Source of the DNA: UBA6120 sp964639215
Lineage (GTDB): Bacteria > Bacillota_I > Bacilli_A > RFN20 > CAG-826
Length of the DNA stretch: 64,000 nt
Direction: 5' to 3'
Assembly (NCBI GenBank): GCA_964639215.1
Contig: CAZXCV010000002.1
Span: forward strand, 1 to 64,000
Part shown: positions 41,959-51,400 of the stretch, one piece after another
How positions within the stretch are numbered: the first letter of the stretch is position 1
Layout of the letters: every line of letters begins with the position of its first letter
Position numbers and translations under genes: made by a program
Notes under the pieces: generated by a model
The model's database searches: none
Seen by the model: the letters and a program-made list of their open reading frames with translations, nothing else
What the model was told of the DNA's origin: nothing

Positions 41959-42372
41959 GTGAGTAAAAGAATCGCTAAAGTTGTCAAGATGGAACTACCT
42001 GGTGGCGAAGCCAAACCAGGACCAAAGCTCGCTTCTGCGGGCATCGTGATGCCAAAGTTTTGTACCGATTTCAATGCTAAGACCGCTGATCGTCGCGGTG
42101 AAGTTGTTCCGGTCATCATTACGGCGTATGAAGATAAGTCATTCGATTTCGTGATTAAGACGGCACCTGTTGCCGGGCTATTAAGAAAAGCTGCCAATAT
42201 TGAAAAAGGCGCCGGAAACCGCAAAAATGCGAAAGTCGGCACGATTTCACGTGCGGCGCTACAAAAAATTGCCGAATACAAAATGGTCGACCTCAATTGC
42301 TACGACATCGAATCTGCGATGAAAGTCATCGAAGGTTCAGCGCGTAACATGGGCATTAAGGTCGAAGACTAG
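41959..42372 (+). CDS. rplK: 50S ribosomal protein L11
   Basis: L11 forms the GTPase-associated centre with 23S rRNA and L10. The protein has 137 residues from GTG 41959, chosen because AGGAGG lies at 41945-41950; an upstream in-frame GTG overlaps that site. The proline-rich loop (GGEAKPGPKLASAGIVMP, about 14-31) is about four residues shorter than the usual NPAPPVGPALGQAGVNI type and lacks several of its prolines. The rest, including NAKTADRRGEVVPVIITAYED, is standard. Confidence 0.96.
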   Translation: MSKRIAKVVKMELPGGEAKPGPKLASAGIVMPKFCTDFNAKTADRRGEVVPVIITAYEDKSFDFVIKTAPVAGLLRKAANIEKGAGNRKNAKVGTISRAALQKIAEYKMVDLNCYDIESAMKVIEGSARNMGIKVED

Positions 42373-42376
42373 TCGC

Positions 42377-42405
42377 GTGGAAGGGTATTAGCCCGTTATT
42401 ACCAC
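42377..42405 (+). ncRNA. ribosomal protein L1 leader, copy 2 (between rplK and rplA)
   Basis: GTGG (42377-42380) pairs with CCAC (42402-42405); inside, GGG plus T (42383-42386) pairs with GCCC (42391-42394). The 5' AA and the 3' GTTATTA form the same asymmetric loop as in copy 1. The rplA ATG is 20 bases downstream with AAGGAA. Confidence 0.8.
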
Positions 42406-42425
42406 CAGAAAGGAAATACATTTAT

Positions 42426-43109
42426 ATGAAACATGGCAAAAAGTATCAAGCGGCACTCGCTTTGATCGATAAGAACAAACTCTATACATTCGAGGAAGCC
42501 GTCCCACTTGTTAAACAAACCAATGTGACAAAATTCGATTGCACGATTGATATCTCATTCAACCTTAACCTCGATCCTAAAAAAGCCGATCAACAAATTC
42601 GTGGCACGATGGTGCTTCCTCACGGTAATGGTAAGACTAAACGCGTCTTAGCGATTACCCAAAAAGTGGAAGAAGCCAAAGCAGCTGGCGCTGAATTCGT
42701 CGGTGGCAAAGAGATGCTCGAGAAAATTCAAAAGGAAAATTGGTTTGATTTCGATGTTATCGTCGCAACCCCAGATATGATGGGTGAACTTGGCAAGATG
42801 GGTCGTGTCTTAGGTCCCAAAGGCTTGATGCCAAATCCAAAAACCGGTACCGTCGCCGTCGACATTGCTAAAGCTATTCAAGAAATTAAAGCGGGTAAAG
42901 TTGAATACCGACTCGACAAAGAAGGGAACATCCACGTTTCCATCGCCCGTATCAGCTTCGATGATCAAAAAATTATCGATAACTTAAGAGCGTTAACAGA
43001 GACACTTGTCAAAGTCCGCCCGTCGGCTGTTAAAGGCACGTATATTCGCAACGCGGTTATCCATACGACCATGGGACCAGCGGTTAAAGTTACTTTTCCA
43101 GGTCGCTAA
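42426..43109 (+). CDS. rplA: 50S ribosomal protein L1
   Basis: L1 forms the mobile stalk that moves deacylated tRNA and represses its own operon. The 227-residue protein has the paired domains with KFDCTIDISFNLNLDPKKADQ (about 36-56; RNA contact), GRVLGPKGLMPNPKTGTV (about 126-143), and a C-terminal THTTMGPAVKV-like end. An L1-type leader lies directly in front of it. Length is normal. Confidence 0.97.
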   Translation: MKHGKKYQAALALIDKNKLYTFEEAVPLVKQTNVTKFDCTIDISFNLNLDPKKADQQIRGTMVLPHGNGKTKRVLAITQKVEEAKAAGAEFVGGKEMLEKIQKENWFDFDVIVATPDMMGELGKMGRVLGPKGLMPNPKTGTVAVDIAKAIQEIKAGKVEYRLDKEGNIHVSIARISFDDQKIIDNLRALTETLVKVRPSAVKGTYIRNAVIHTTMGPAVKVTFPGR

Positions 43110-43139
43110 TAAACTCGTTTGATTGCATTCAATAGACCA

Positions 43140-43215
43140 AAGACAGCAACGGCGTCAGCTTAATCATGTTGCCGAGGTAATGAATCCGAGCGATTTACCG
43201 CCACATGTGGCATTA
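43140..43215 (+). ncRNA. ribosomal protein L10 leader
   Basis: GCAAC (43146-43150) pairs with GTTGC (43168-43172) around the segment GCGTCAGCTTAATC, and GGTAA (43176-43180) pairs with TTACC (43195-43199). The AGCTTAAT and GCCGAGG elements match my memory of the L10 leader, which imitates the L10/L12 site of 23S rRNA. A perfect GCCACATGTGGC palindrome (43200-43211) follows. It lies about 50 bases before rplJ. Confidence 0.75.
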
Positions 43216-43266
43216 CTAATTGGATATTGAAGCCTCAATAAAAAAACTAAACAGGAGGTGTAAATA

Positions 43267-43767
43267 GTGAATCAAGCTATCTTGAAGCAAAAGGAAGCAG
43301 TAGTTAACGAAGTCATTGATCTAGCTAAAGATGCCGCGGCAATTGTCGTCGTCGAGTATCGTGGCATGAGTGTCGCTGACATTAGTACACTACGACGCAC
43401 ATTGCGCGGTCTCAACGCGAAAATGGGTGTTTACAAGAACTCGATGGTACGTCGCGCTGGCGAAGCGCTTAAATACCAAGGGTTTGACGTGCACTTAACT
43501 GGACCAAATGCATTTGTATTTTGTCCCGATCCAATCGAAGGCCCAAAAGCCATCGTGAAGTTTGCCCGTCGCAATGGTGTCCTGCAAGTTAAAGGTGGTG
43601 TCGTTGAAGGTCGCGTCCTCGATGGTGATGGTATTAAAGCCGTTGCTAACTTACCAGGGAAACTCGGTCTTATCTCGATGCTCTTATCATGCTTACAGTC
43701 ACCAATTCGTTCATTTGCAGCAACCGTACAAGCGGTCTGCGATCATCAACAATCACCAGCCAATTAG
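43267..43767 (+). CDS. rplJ: 50S ribosomal protein L10
   Basis: L10 holds the L7/L12 dimers on the stalk. The 166-residue protein has AIVVVEYRGMSVADIS (about 25-40), the RRTLR and VYKNSMVRRA segments, and a C-terminal helical region for L12 binding (about 130-166). The start is GTG behind AGGAGG. It is followed by rplL after 12 bases. Length is normal. Confidence 0.97.
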   Translation: MNQAILKQKEAVVNEVIDLAKDAAAIVVVEYRGMSVADISTLRRTLRGLNAKMGVYKNSMVRRAGEALKYQGFDVHLTGPNAFVFCPDPIEGPKAIVKFARRNGVLQVKGGVVEGRVLDGDGIKAVANLPGKLGLISMLLSCLQSPIRSFAATVQAVCDHQQSPAN

Positions 43768-43779
43768 GAGGAACACATA

Positions 43780-44160
43780 ATGGCAAAATTAACAATTGAA
43801 GAAATCATCGCTTCATTAAAAGAGATGACCTTACTCGAACTCAACGATTTAGTCAAAGCCGTCGAAAAAGAATTCGGCGTTACCGCTGCAGCCCCTGTCG
43901 CTGTGGCCGGACCAGCCCACGAAGAAGAAGAAGCTGCACCAAAAGGACCAGTTGATGTCAGTTTATTCTTAAAAGCTGTCGGTCAATCCAAAGTCGCTGT
44001 TATTAAAGCAGTGCAAGCAATCACCGGTCTCGGATTAATGGATGCAAAAAAATTAGTTGATGGTGCCCCTGTTGCCATCAAAGAAAAAATTTCACCCGTT
44101 GAAGCCGAAGAACACAAGAAAGCACTTGTGGTAGCCGGAGCCGAAGTTGAGATTAAATAA
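43780..44160 (+). CDS. rplL: 50S ribosomal protein L7/L12
   Basis: L12 recruits the translational GTPases. The 126-residue protein has the N-terminal dimer helices (about 1-35), an Ala/Pro/Glu-rich hinge (about 36-57) and the C-terminal domain with KVAVIKAVQAITGLGLMDAKKLVDGAP (in two pieces, about 71-97). AGGAGG lies before the ATG. A terminator-like hairpin follows, as often seen between rplL and rpoB. Confidence 0.97.
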   Translation: MAKLTIEEIIASLKEMTLLELNDLVKAVEKEFGVTAAAPVAVAGPAHEEEEAAPKGPVDVSLFLKAVGQSKVAVIKAVQAITGLGLMDAKKLVDGAPVAIKEKISPVEAEEHKKALVVAGAEVEIK

Positions 44161-44186
44161 TAACGAAACAATCTAACCATAACCAA

Positions 44187-44210
44187 AACCTGTCGTTAAG
44201 GCGGGTTTTT
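44187..44210 (+). terminator. terminator or attenuator after rplL
   Basis: AACCTGTC (44187-44194) pairs with GGCGGGTT (44200-44207) with two G-U pairs around GTTAA, followed by a T tract to 44210. In this position it is more likely a partial terminator that sets the ratio of rplL to rpoB than a full stop. Confidence 0.65.
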
Positions 44211-44235
44211 GGGCTTTATTAGGAGGTGATGACTC

Positions 44236-44832
44236 GTGCCGCATTATTACGAAAATGATGCCGATTTGCCGAGTAAACCACGCGAATTGCAACTAGAAAT
44301 ACGCGGGCGAGTCTACCACTTCAATGTCGATAGTGGTGTCTTCTCTAAACACCGTCTCGACATGGGTAGCCAATTATTAATCGATTCATTAGCCCCCGTC
44401 GATCTTGGGGCAACGATGCTCGATCTTGGTTGTGGGTATGGACCAATTGGTATCATCTTAGCCGACATGCACCCGAAATTACGGGTGTTGATGGTCGATA
44501 TTAACATCCGCGCGGTAACATTAGCTCGCAGTAATATCGATAAGCATCGACTCAATGCGCGCGTAGAGGCGCTCGTGAGCGATGGATTCCAAAATGTTGT
44601 TGGCACCTTCGATACCATCGTGACCAATCCGCCGATTCGAGCGGGGAAAAAAGTAATCTACCGATTTTATGAAGAAGCAAAACAACATTTGAATAAAGAA
44701 GGCAGCCTCTATCTCGTGATTCGAAAAGATCAAGGGGCAGCCTCTAGTTACGAGTTTCTAACATCAATCTATCGCCATGTAACGCGGCTTGAGCGCCACC
44801 ATGGTTACCACGTCTATCAAGCACATGACTAA
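44236..44832 (+). CDS. class I SAM-dependent rRNA methyltransferase, RsmC-like (YbxB type)
   Basis: This is a small-subunit rRNA methyltransferase of the RsmC/RsmD-like MTS domain group. The 198-residue protein has the SAM-binding DLGCGYGPIG (63-72) and the catalytic NPPIRAGK (131-138), the signature of N2-guanine methylation on rRNA. It stands between rplL and rpoB exactly as ybxB in Bacillus. The start is GTG behind AGGAGG. Confidence 0.92.
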   Translation: MPHYYENDADLPSKPRELQLEIRGRVYHFNVDSGVFSKHRLDMGSQLLIDSLAPVDLGATMLDLGCGYGPIGIILADMHPKLRVLMVDINIRAVTLARSNIDKHRLNARVEALVSDGFQNVVGTFDTIVTNPPIRAGKKVIYRFYEEAKQHLNKEGSLYLVIRKDQGAASSYEFLTSIYRHVTRLERHHGYHVYQAHD

Positions 44833-44857
44833 GCCACCAAACGAAGGAGCGTATTCT

Positions 44858-47800
44858 ATGGACAAAAAACAAAAAGCAACCGAACTACTCGCTAATTCTC
44901 GTCGCGATTATAGTAAAATCAGCGGCAGTTTAGCACTACCAAACTTAGTAGAAGTGCAAACTGAATCTTATCGTTGGTTAATTGAAAAGGGGCTCGACGA
45001 AGCACTTAAAGACGTGTTCCCAATTCACAATTATGCCGAAAATCTTGAATTACAATACCTGAACTTCCGATTTGATGAACCGAGTTATACGCACCTTGAA
45101 TGCAAAGAACGCGATATGACATATAGCGCGCCTTTACGCGTCACCCTTCGTTTAATCTTCAAAGAAACATCAGTGATTAATGATGCCGAAGTTTTTCTTG
45201 GTGATTTTCCGTTAATGACCGAAAGTGGCACCTTTATTATTAACGGTGTTGAAAAAGTCATCGTTTCGCAAATCCGTCGTTCACCAGGAGCTTATCTTTC
45301 AGAAACGATGGATAAAACTGGCAAATTACTTTATAAAGCCGACTTGATTCCAATGCGAGGAACGTGGCTCGAATTTGAAAGTGATATCAAAAACCTATTA
45401 ACGGTCCGAATTGACCGTCAACGTAAAATGTATGCAACAATCTTTTTAAAGGCGGTTGGCCTTGAAGATCCACAACTTATTTTAGATTTGTTTGGGGATC
45501 GCGAAGCGCTACGCAATACGCTTGAAAAAGACGCGGAGACTAAATCGATTACTGATGGCCTCGTGCAAATATTCAGCAAGATGAAACCTGGAGAACCACG
45601 AACACCAGAAGGAATCATTAATTTCCTCTATCAAAAATTCTTCGACCCGAAACGCTATAATCTTGGCGTGGCTGGTCGCTATAAATACGCTAAAAAACTC
45701 GGCGTTTATAATCGCTTGATCGGAATGATCATTGCGGAAAATCTCGTCGGGGTTGATAAAAAAGTTCGTGTTAAGAAAGATACGCTCATCACGAAAGAAC
45801 TTGTTGATGAATTACGAAACGAACGCTTCTTTGAAAAAGGTGCCCACGAAGTGACATTACCAGTCTTTGGTCGGCTTGATCCAAATAACAAAGTTAATGT
45901 CGTTCGCGTTTATAACAACGATAAAAAAGAATTAATTTCTCCGATTGTCGGAACTGATTTAAAACTCGAAGCGAGCACGGTTACGATTCCGGATATGGTC
46001 GCTACTTTTTCGTGCTTCATGAATTTAATGGATGGATTTGGACAAAAAGATGATATCGATCACCTTGGTAACCGCCGAATTCATAGCGTGGGCGAACTAA
46101 TTCAAAACCGCTTCCGCGTCGGTCTTTCTAAAATGGCGAAATCGATTCGCGATAAAATGTCGGTGGCTGATATTAGTAACGTCACACCACAAAATCTTGT
46201 AAATATCAAACCATTAACGTCGCAAGTTAAAGAATTTTTCTCAACTGACCCACTCTCACAGTTCATGGATCAGACAAACCCACTTGCCGAATTAACGAAT
46301 AAGCGCCGCATCTCAGCCTTAGGAAGCGGTGGTATTAAACGCGATCGCGCCAGCTTTGATGTTCGCGACGTTCACTATTCTCACTACGGCCGCATTTGTC
46401 CAATTGAAACACCTGAAGGTCAAAATATTGGTCTCATTACGAATTTAGCGACATACGCGAAAGTCGATCATTATGGTTTTATTCAAACACCATACCGCAA
46501 AGTCGATAAAGTTGCGGGTCGTGTCCTCGATGAAACGATGTATTTAAGCGCCGAACAAGAACGGCCGTTTATTATCGCACAAGCGACTGATCGTGTTGAT
46601 AGTCAAGGCTATTTCCTTGATGAAACGGTCATCGCTCGAAAAGATGGCGACAACATCATGGCTGATATTCATGAAGTCGATTATATCGATGTTTCGCCGA
46701 AACAAGTCGTCTCCGTTGCTTCGGCATGTATTCCATTTCTTGAAAATGACGATACGACCCGTGCTTTGATGGGTGCGAACATGCAACGTCAAGCATTACC
46801 ATTACTACGCCCGTCAGCTCCATATGTCGGAACTGGGATTGAACAGACAATTGCCCGCGACTCGGGTTTAGCAGTTGTTGCCCGTGAACCGGGTATTATC
46901 AGTTATGTTGATTCTCGAAAAATCATCATTACGACTGAAAACGGCAACCAAACATACCGGCTCCAAAAATTCAACCGTTCAAACCAAGGTACCTGTATTA
47001 ATCAAGTGGCCATTGTCAAACTCGGCCAACACGTTGAAAAAGGTCAAATCATCGCCGATGGACCAGCCATGGATCAAGGCGAACTAGCACTAGGTCAAAA
47101 CGTGACAATCGCGTTCATGACTTGGAATGGTTATAACTACGAGGATGCGGTCATCATGTCAGAACGTCTTGTGAAAGAGGATGTTTACACCTCGATTCAC
47201 ATCGAAGAACACACGCTTGAATGTCGCGCAACGAAACTTGGTAACGAAGAAATCACCCGCGATGTTCCAAATATCAACGAAGATGCGAAAGCATTCCTTG
47301 ATGAACGTGGCATTATCGTTCCCGGCGCTGAGGTTAAAGAAAACGATATTCTCGTTGGTAAAGTAACTCCGAAAGGACAAACGGAACCGACGAGTGAAGA
47401 AAAACTACTCCGCGCGATTTTCTCTGAGAAAACCAAGGAAGGCAAAGATTCTTCTCTACGCGTTCCTCATGGTGGCGCCGGTATCGTGCTTGACGTCAAA
47501 GTTTTTTCACGCAAAAAAGGTGATGAATTGCCACCTGGAGTCAATGAAGTCGTCCGTGTTTATATCGTTCAAAAACGAAAAATCAGCGAAGGTGATAAGA
47601 TGTCTGGTCGCCATGGTAACAAGGGCGTCATTTCTCGAATCCTTCCCGTTGAAGACATGCCATTTTTACCAGATGGCACGCCTGTTGACATCATGCTCAA
47701 TCCATTAGGTGTTCCCAGCCGAATGAATATCGGTCAAATTCTTGAAATTCATCTTGGATTGGCTGCGAAAAAACTTGGGATGAAAATTGCAACACCAGTG

Positions 47801-48415
47801 TTTGACGGTATTTCAAATGATGAAATTCTCGATTTAATGAAACAAGCTGGTATTTCTGAAGATGGCAAAACAATTCTTCACGATGGTCGCACCGGTGAAG
47901 CGTTCGACGAACGGATTTCCGTCGGTGTCATGTATATGATTAAACTCGTCCACATGGTTGATGATAAACTCCATGCTCGAGCGACAGGACCGTACTCGCT
48001 TGTGACCCAGCAACCTTTGGGTGGCAAAGCCCAAAATGGTGGTCAACGATTTGGAGAAATGGAAGTTTGGGCACTTGAAGCTTATGGCGCGGCCCACACT
48101 CTCCAAGAAATATTAACAATTAAATCCGACGATCGCGTTGGACGCCGCAAAACATATGAGGCGATTATCAAACAACGTGAAATACCACGACCTGGCATTC
48201 CTGAATCATTTAAAGTTTTGACTAAGGAACTCCAATCACTCGCGATTGACGTCCGAATGTTTGATCAAACCGGGTCCGAACTCGATATGGAGGCATTAGC
48301 CAAAGAAGCCCTTGCTGAAGAGCGAAAAATCAACTCTTCAATTCGGGCAATGACGAGCGAAACCGTTGTCGAGTTGAATGAAAACAACGTTATTGAAGAA
48401 AGTTACGATGATTAA
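44858..48415 (+). CDS. rpoB: DNA-directed RNA polymerase subunit beta
   Basis: RpoB forms one half of the RNA polymerase active-site cleft. From ATG 44858 (AAGGAG upstream) it has 1185 residues; in-frame starts further upstream lie inside the preceding gene. Seen: the rifampicin-pocket region (FFSTDPLSQFMDQTNPLAE and LGSGGIKRDRASFDVRDVH, about 465-530), GNKGVIS, and the C-terminal GGKAQNGGQRFGEMEVWALEAYGAA anchor in two pieces (about 1075-1100). The rif-pocket Ser/His positions read GGIKRDRASFDVRDVHYSHYG, where many bacteria have [20 protein letters not shown], so some side chains differ (for example Lys-Asp in place of Arg-Glu). Confidence 0.97.
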   Translation: MDKKQKATELLANSRRDYSKISGSLALPNLVEVQTESYRWLIEKGLDEALKDVFPIHNYAENLELQYLNFRFDEPSYTHLECKERDMTYSAPLRVTLRLIFKETSVINDAEVFLGDFPLMTESGTFIINGVEKVIVSQIRRSPGAYLSETMDKTGKLLYKADLIPMRGTWLEFESDIKNLLTVRIDRQRKMYATIFLKAVGLEDPQLILDLFGDREALRNTLEKDAETKSITDGLVQIFSKMKPGEPRTPEGIINFLYQKFFDPKRYNLGVAGRYKYAKKLGVYNRLIGMIIAENLVGVDKKVRVKKDTLITKELVDELRNERFFEKGAHEVTLPVFGRLDPNNKVNVVRVYNNDKKELISPIVGTDLKLEASTVTIPDMVATFSCFMNLMDGFGQKDDIDHLGNRRIHSVGELIQNRFRVGLSKMAKSIRDKMSVADISNVTPQNLVNIKPLTSQVKEFFSTDPLSQFMDQTNPLAELTNKRRISALGSGGIKRDRASFDVRDVHYSHYGRICPIETPEGQNIGLITNLATYAKVDHYGFIQTPYRKVDKVAGRVLDETMYLSAEQERPFIIAQATDRVDSQGYFLDETVIARKDGDNIMADIHEVDYIDVSPKQVVSVASACIPFLENDDTTRALMGANMQRQALPLLRPSAPYVGTGIEQTIARDSGLAVVAREPGIISYVDSRKIIITTENGNQTYRLQKFNRSNQGTCINQVAIVKLGQHVEKGQIIADGPAMDQGELALGQNVTIAFMTWNGYNYEDAVIMSERLVKEDVYTSIHIEEHTLECRATKLGNEEITRDVPNINEDAKAFLDERGIIVPGAEVKENDILVGKVTPKGQTEPTSEEKLLRAIFSEKTKEGKDSSLRVPHGGAGIVLDVKVFSRKKGDELPPGVNEVVRVYIVQKRKISEGDKMSGRHGNKGVISRILPVEDMPFLPDGTPVDIMLNPLGVPSRMNIGQILEIHLGLAAKKLGMKIATPVFDGISNDEILDLMKQAGISEDGKTILHDGRTGEAFDERISVGVMYMIKLVHMVDDKLHARATGPYSLVTQQPLGGKAQNGGQRFGEMEVWALEAYGAAHTLQEILTIKSDDRVGRRKTYEAIIKQREIPRPGIPESFKVLTKELQSLAIDVRMFDQTGSELDMEALAKEALAEERKINSSIRAMTSETVVELNENNVIEESYDD

Positions 48416-48432
48416 TCGGGGAGGAAGAGCGC

Positions 48433-51400
48433 ATGTTTGATATTAATAGAATTACGAAAATTCGAGTTGGTCTTGCCTCACCGGAATCAATCCGTAGTTG
48501 GTCTTACGGCGAAGTATTAAAGCCAGAAACTATTAACTACCGCAGTCAAAAACCCGAAATGCAAGGGTTGTTCTGTGAAAAGATTTTTGGTCCGAGCAAA
48601 GACTATGAATGCCATTGTGGCAAATACAAAAAACAACGGTATGCTGGCGTCGTCTGTGAAAAGTGCGGCGTTGAAGTAATGACAAAAGATGCCCGTCGTG
48701 AACGTATGGGTCACATTGAATTAGCGACTCCTTGCGCCCATATTTGGTATGTCAAAGGCATTCCGTCACGGATTGCCCTAGTCTTAGATATCAACGCTAA
48801 GCAATTAGAGGAAATTGTCTATTTAGCTGGATCCACATTAATTTGTTTAAACCCCGGCGCGAGTAAGATTTTAAAATATCGCCAAGTAATTGATGAAAAA
48901 ACGGGTCGGATTGATTTTGTTGCTGTTATTAAAGAATTTATGGAAGCACTCGAAGGAACTTATGAAGGTTCACGAGCGCAAGAATATATTGAAAAACTTG
49001 AAAATCGTGCCGAACCGATTAACTTTGAAGTGATTACAGGATTTATTTCAAAGCATACTGGCGCTGAATTTGGCGAAGGTGCTGAAGCAATTAAACGGCT
49101 TTTAAAAGAAGTCAATCTTGACCGTGAAGGCGAAGCAATTGAAAAAGAATTACGCGAATGTACGACACAACGGCGCGCCAAATTAACAAAGCGGCTTGAA
49201 ATCGTCGAGTCATTCCGGCAATCAGGCAACCGTCCCGAATGGATGGTGCTTGACGTATTGCCAGTCATTCCACCTGATTTACGACCGATGCTACAGCTTG
49301 ATGGCGGACGTTTCGCCACAAGTGATCTAAACGATTTATATCGTCGTCTCATCGCTAGAAATCGCCGTCTTAAAAATCTCATCAATATCAAAGCACCAAC
49401 CACGATGCTTCGCAATGAGAAGCGGATGCTTCAAGAAGCCGTCGACGCCTTGATCGATAATGGTCGTCGTGGAAAGCCTGTGTTATCCTCAGGTGGAAGC
49501 GGTCGTGAACTTAAATCACTGAGCAGTGCATTAAAAGGTAAACAAGGACGCTTCCGGCAAAATTTACTCGGAAAGCGCGTTGATTACTCTGGTCGTTCCG
49601 TTATTGCCGTTGGTCCTGATTTAAAAATGTATGAATGTGGTTTGCCACGCGAAATGGCGATTCAGTTATTGCGACCGTTCATCGCGGGACTTTTGATTGA
49701 ACGTGGCTTTGCCACTTCACATAAACAAGCTGATAAAAAAGTTGATAATTACGATGAAATCGTCTTTGATATTCTCGAAGAAATCATCTCAAAACATCCA
49801 GTGCTCTTAAACCGCGCACCGACGCTACACCGCCTCGGTATCCAAGCGTTCCAGCCAAAATTAGTTGAAGGACGCGCCATCAGATTACACCCACTCGTTT
49901 GTACCGGTTTTAATGCTGACTTCGACGGTGACCAAATGGCCGTCCACGTCCCACTTTCGAAAGCAGCCCAAGAAGAAGCGCTCAACCTCATGTTGGCAAG
50001 CAATAATATTCTCGGTCCTAAAGATGGGCTTCCGATTGCCACGCCTTCACAAGACATGGTCATCGGTAATTTCTATTTAACAATGGAACAAACCAAAGAT
50101 GATTTTTTGCGCAAAGCGGCTACTTCACGAAAAATGGGTGATGTCAACCAAGCCGAACTATACGAACTATATGCGACGAGTGAAGGTAAAGTTTTCCGAA
50201 ATATTGAGGAAGTTAACTTGGCCTTTGCCACGAAGCAAGTCCACTTACACAATCGGATTGCACTACCAGGTCGCGCCCTTCGTAAAGATGGGTTCACTCC
50301 GGCCATGAACGAAGGTTATTTGTTAACAAGCGTTGGCAAAGTGTTTTTCAATTCAATCTTCCCAGCCGATTTTCCATATTTAAACAACAAGAACTCTGCC
50401 AATTTAAAAGTCGACTTAATGGAATATTTCGTACCAAAAGGCACGAATATCCCCGAAGTAATTGCCGCTAAAAAAGTTTTAACACCATATGGAAGTAAAG
50501 ATCTCGCCGAGATTATTAAAGAAGTGTTTAACCGTTATGGCACGAGCAAAACTTCAGCGATTCTCGACAAGATGAAAGACCAAGGATTCCGCTTCGCCAC
50601 CCAATCAGGCTTAACGGTCGCCCTCAGCGATATTCTTGTACTCGACAATAAAAAAGAACTGATCAAAGCTGGTGATGATCGCGTCAATACGATTCAAGAG
50701 CAGTTCGAACAAGGTTTATTAACGGACGAAGAGCGGTATCAACAAGTCGTCACCGTTTGGAAAGACGACGTACAAGCTCAAATTAAAAACGCGGTTATTA
50801 CGATGATGCAAAATAGCAATGATAATCCGCTGAACATTATTTTTAACTCAGGCGCTCGTGGTAAGGCGAGTAACTTCCAACAATTAATCGGGTATCGGGG
50901 CTTGATGAGTAAGCCAAGCGGACGTTTCATTGAACTACCAATTCGTTCATCATTCCGTGAAGGTCTCTCAATCGCCGAATTCTTCATTGCGACTCACGGC
51001 GCGCGTAAAGTCGGGGCTGACACTGCTTTAAAAACAGCCGACTCGGGTTATTTAACGCGTAAACTAGTCGACGTTGCTCAAGATGTTATCATTCGTGAAG
51101 AAGACTGTCACACTGATCGTGGCTCCAATGTCTTCACAATTATGGACTCCTCACGACAAGCTGTGATTACACCGCTGTACAACCGTCTCGTCGGTCGCTA
51201 CACCTTAACAGACGTTGCACATCCAGACACAGGTGAAATTATCGTCCCAGCCGATCATTTGATGGATGAACAAGATGCTCGTAAAATCGTTGACGCTGGT
51301 GTCACCGACGTGATGATTCGCTCCGTATTTGGTTGCGAGAGCAAAGATGGCATTTGTAAGAAATGTTACGGTCGTAACCTCGCGACTGGTAAGCTTGTCG

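Noticed and set aside
48960..49415. Minus-strand open frame of 151 codons within rpoC
   Set aside because: Antisense of a conserved rpoC region; composition is that of a shadow frame.
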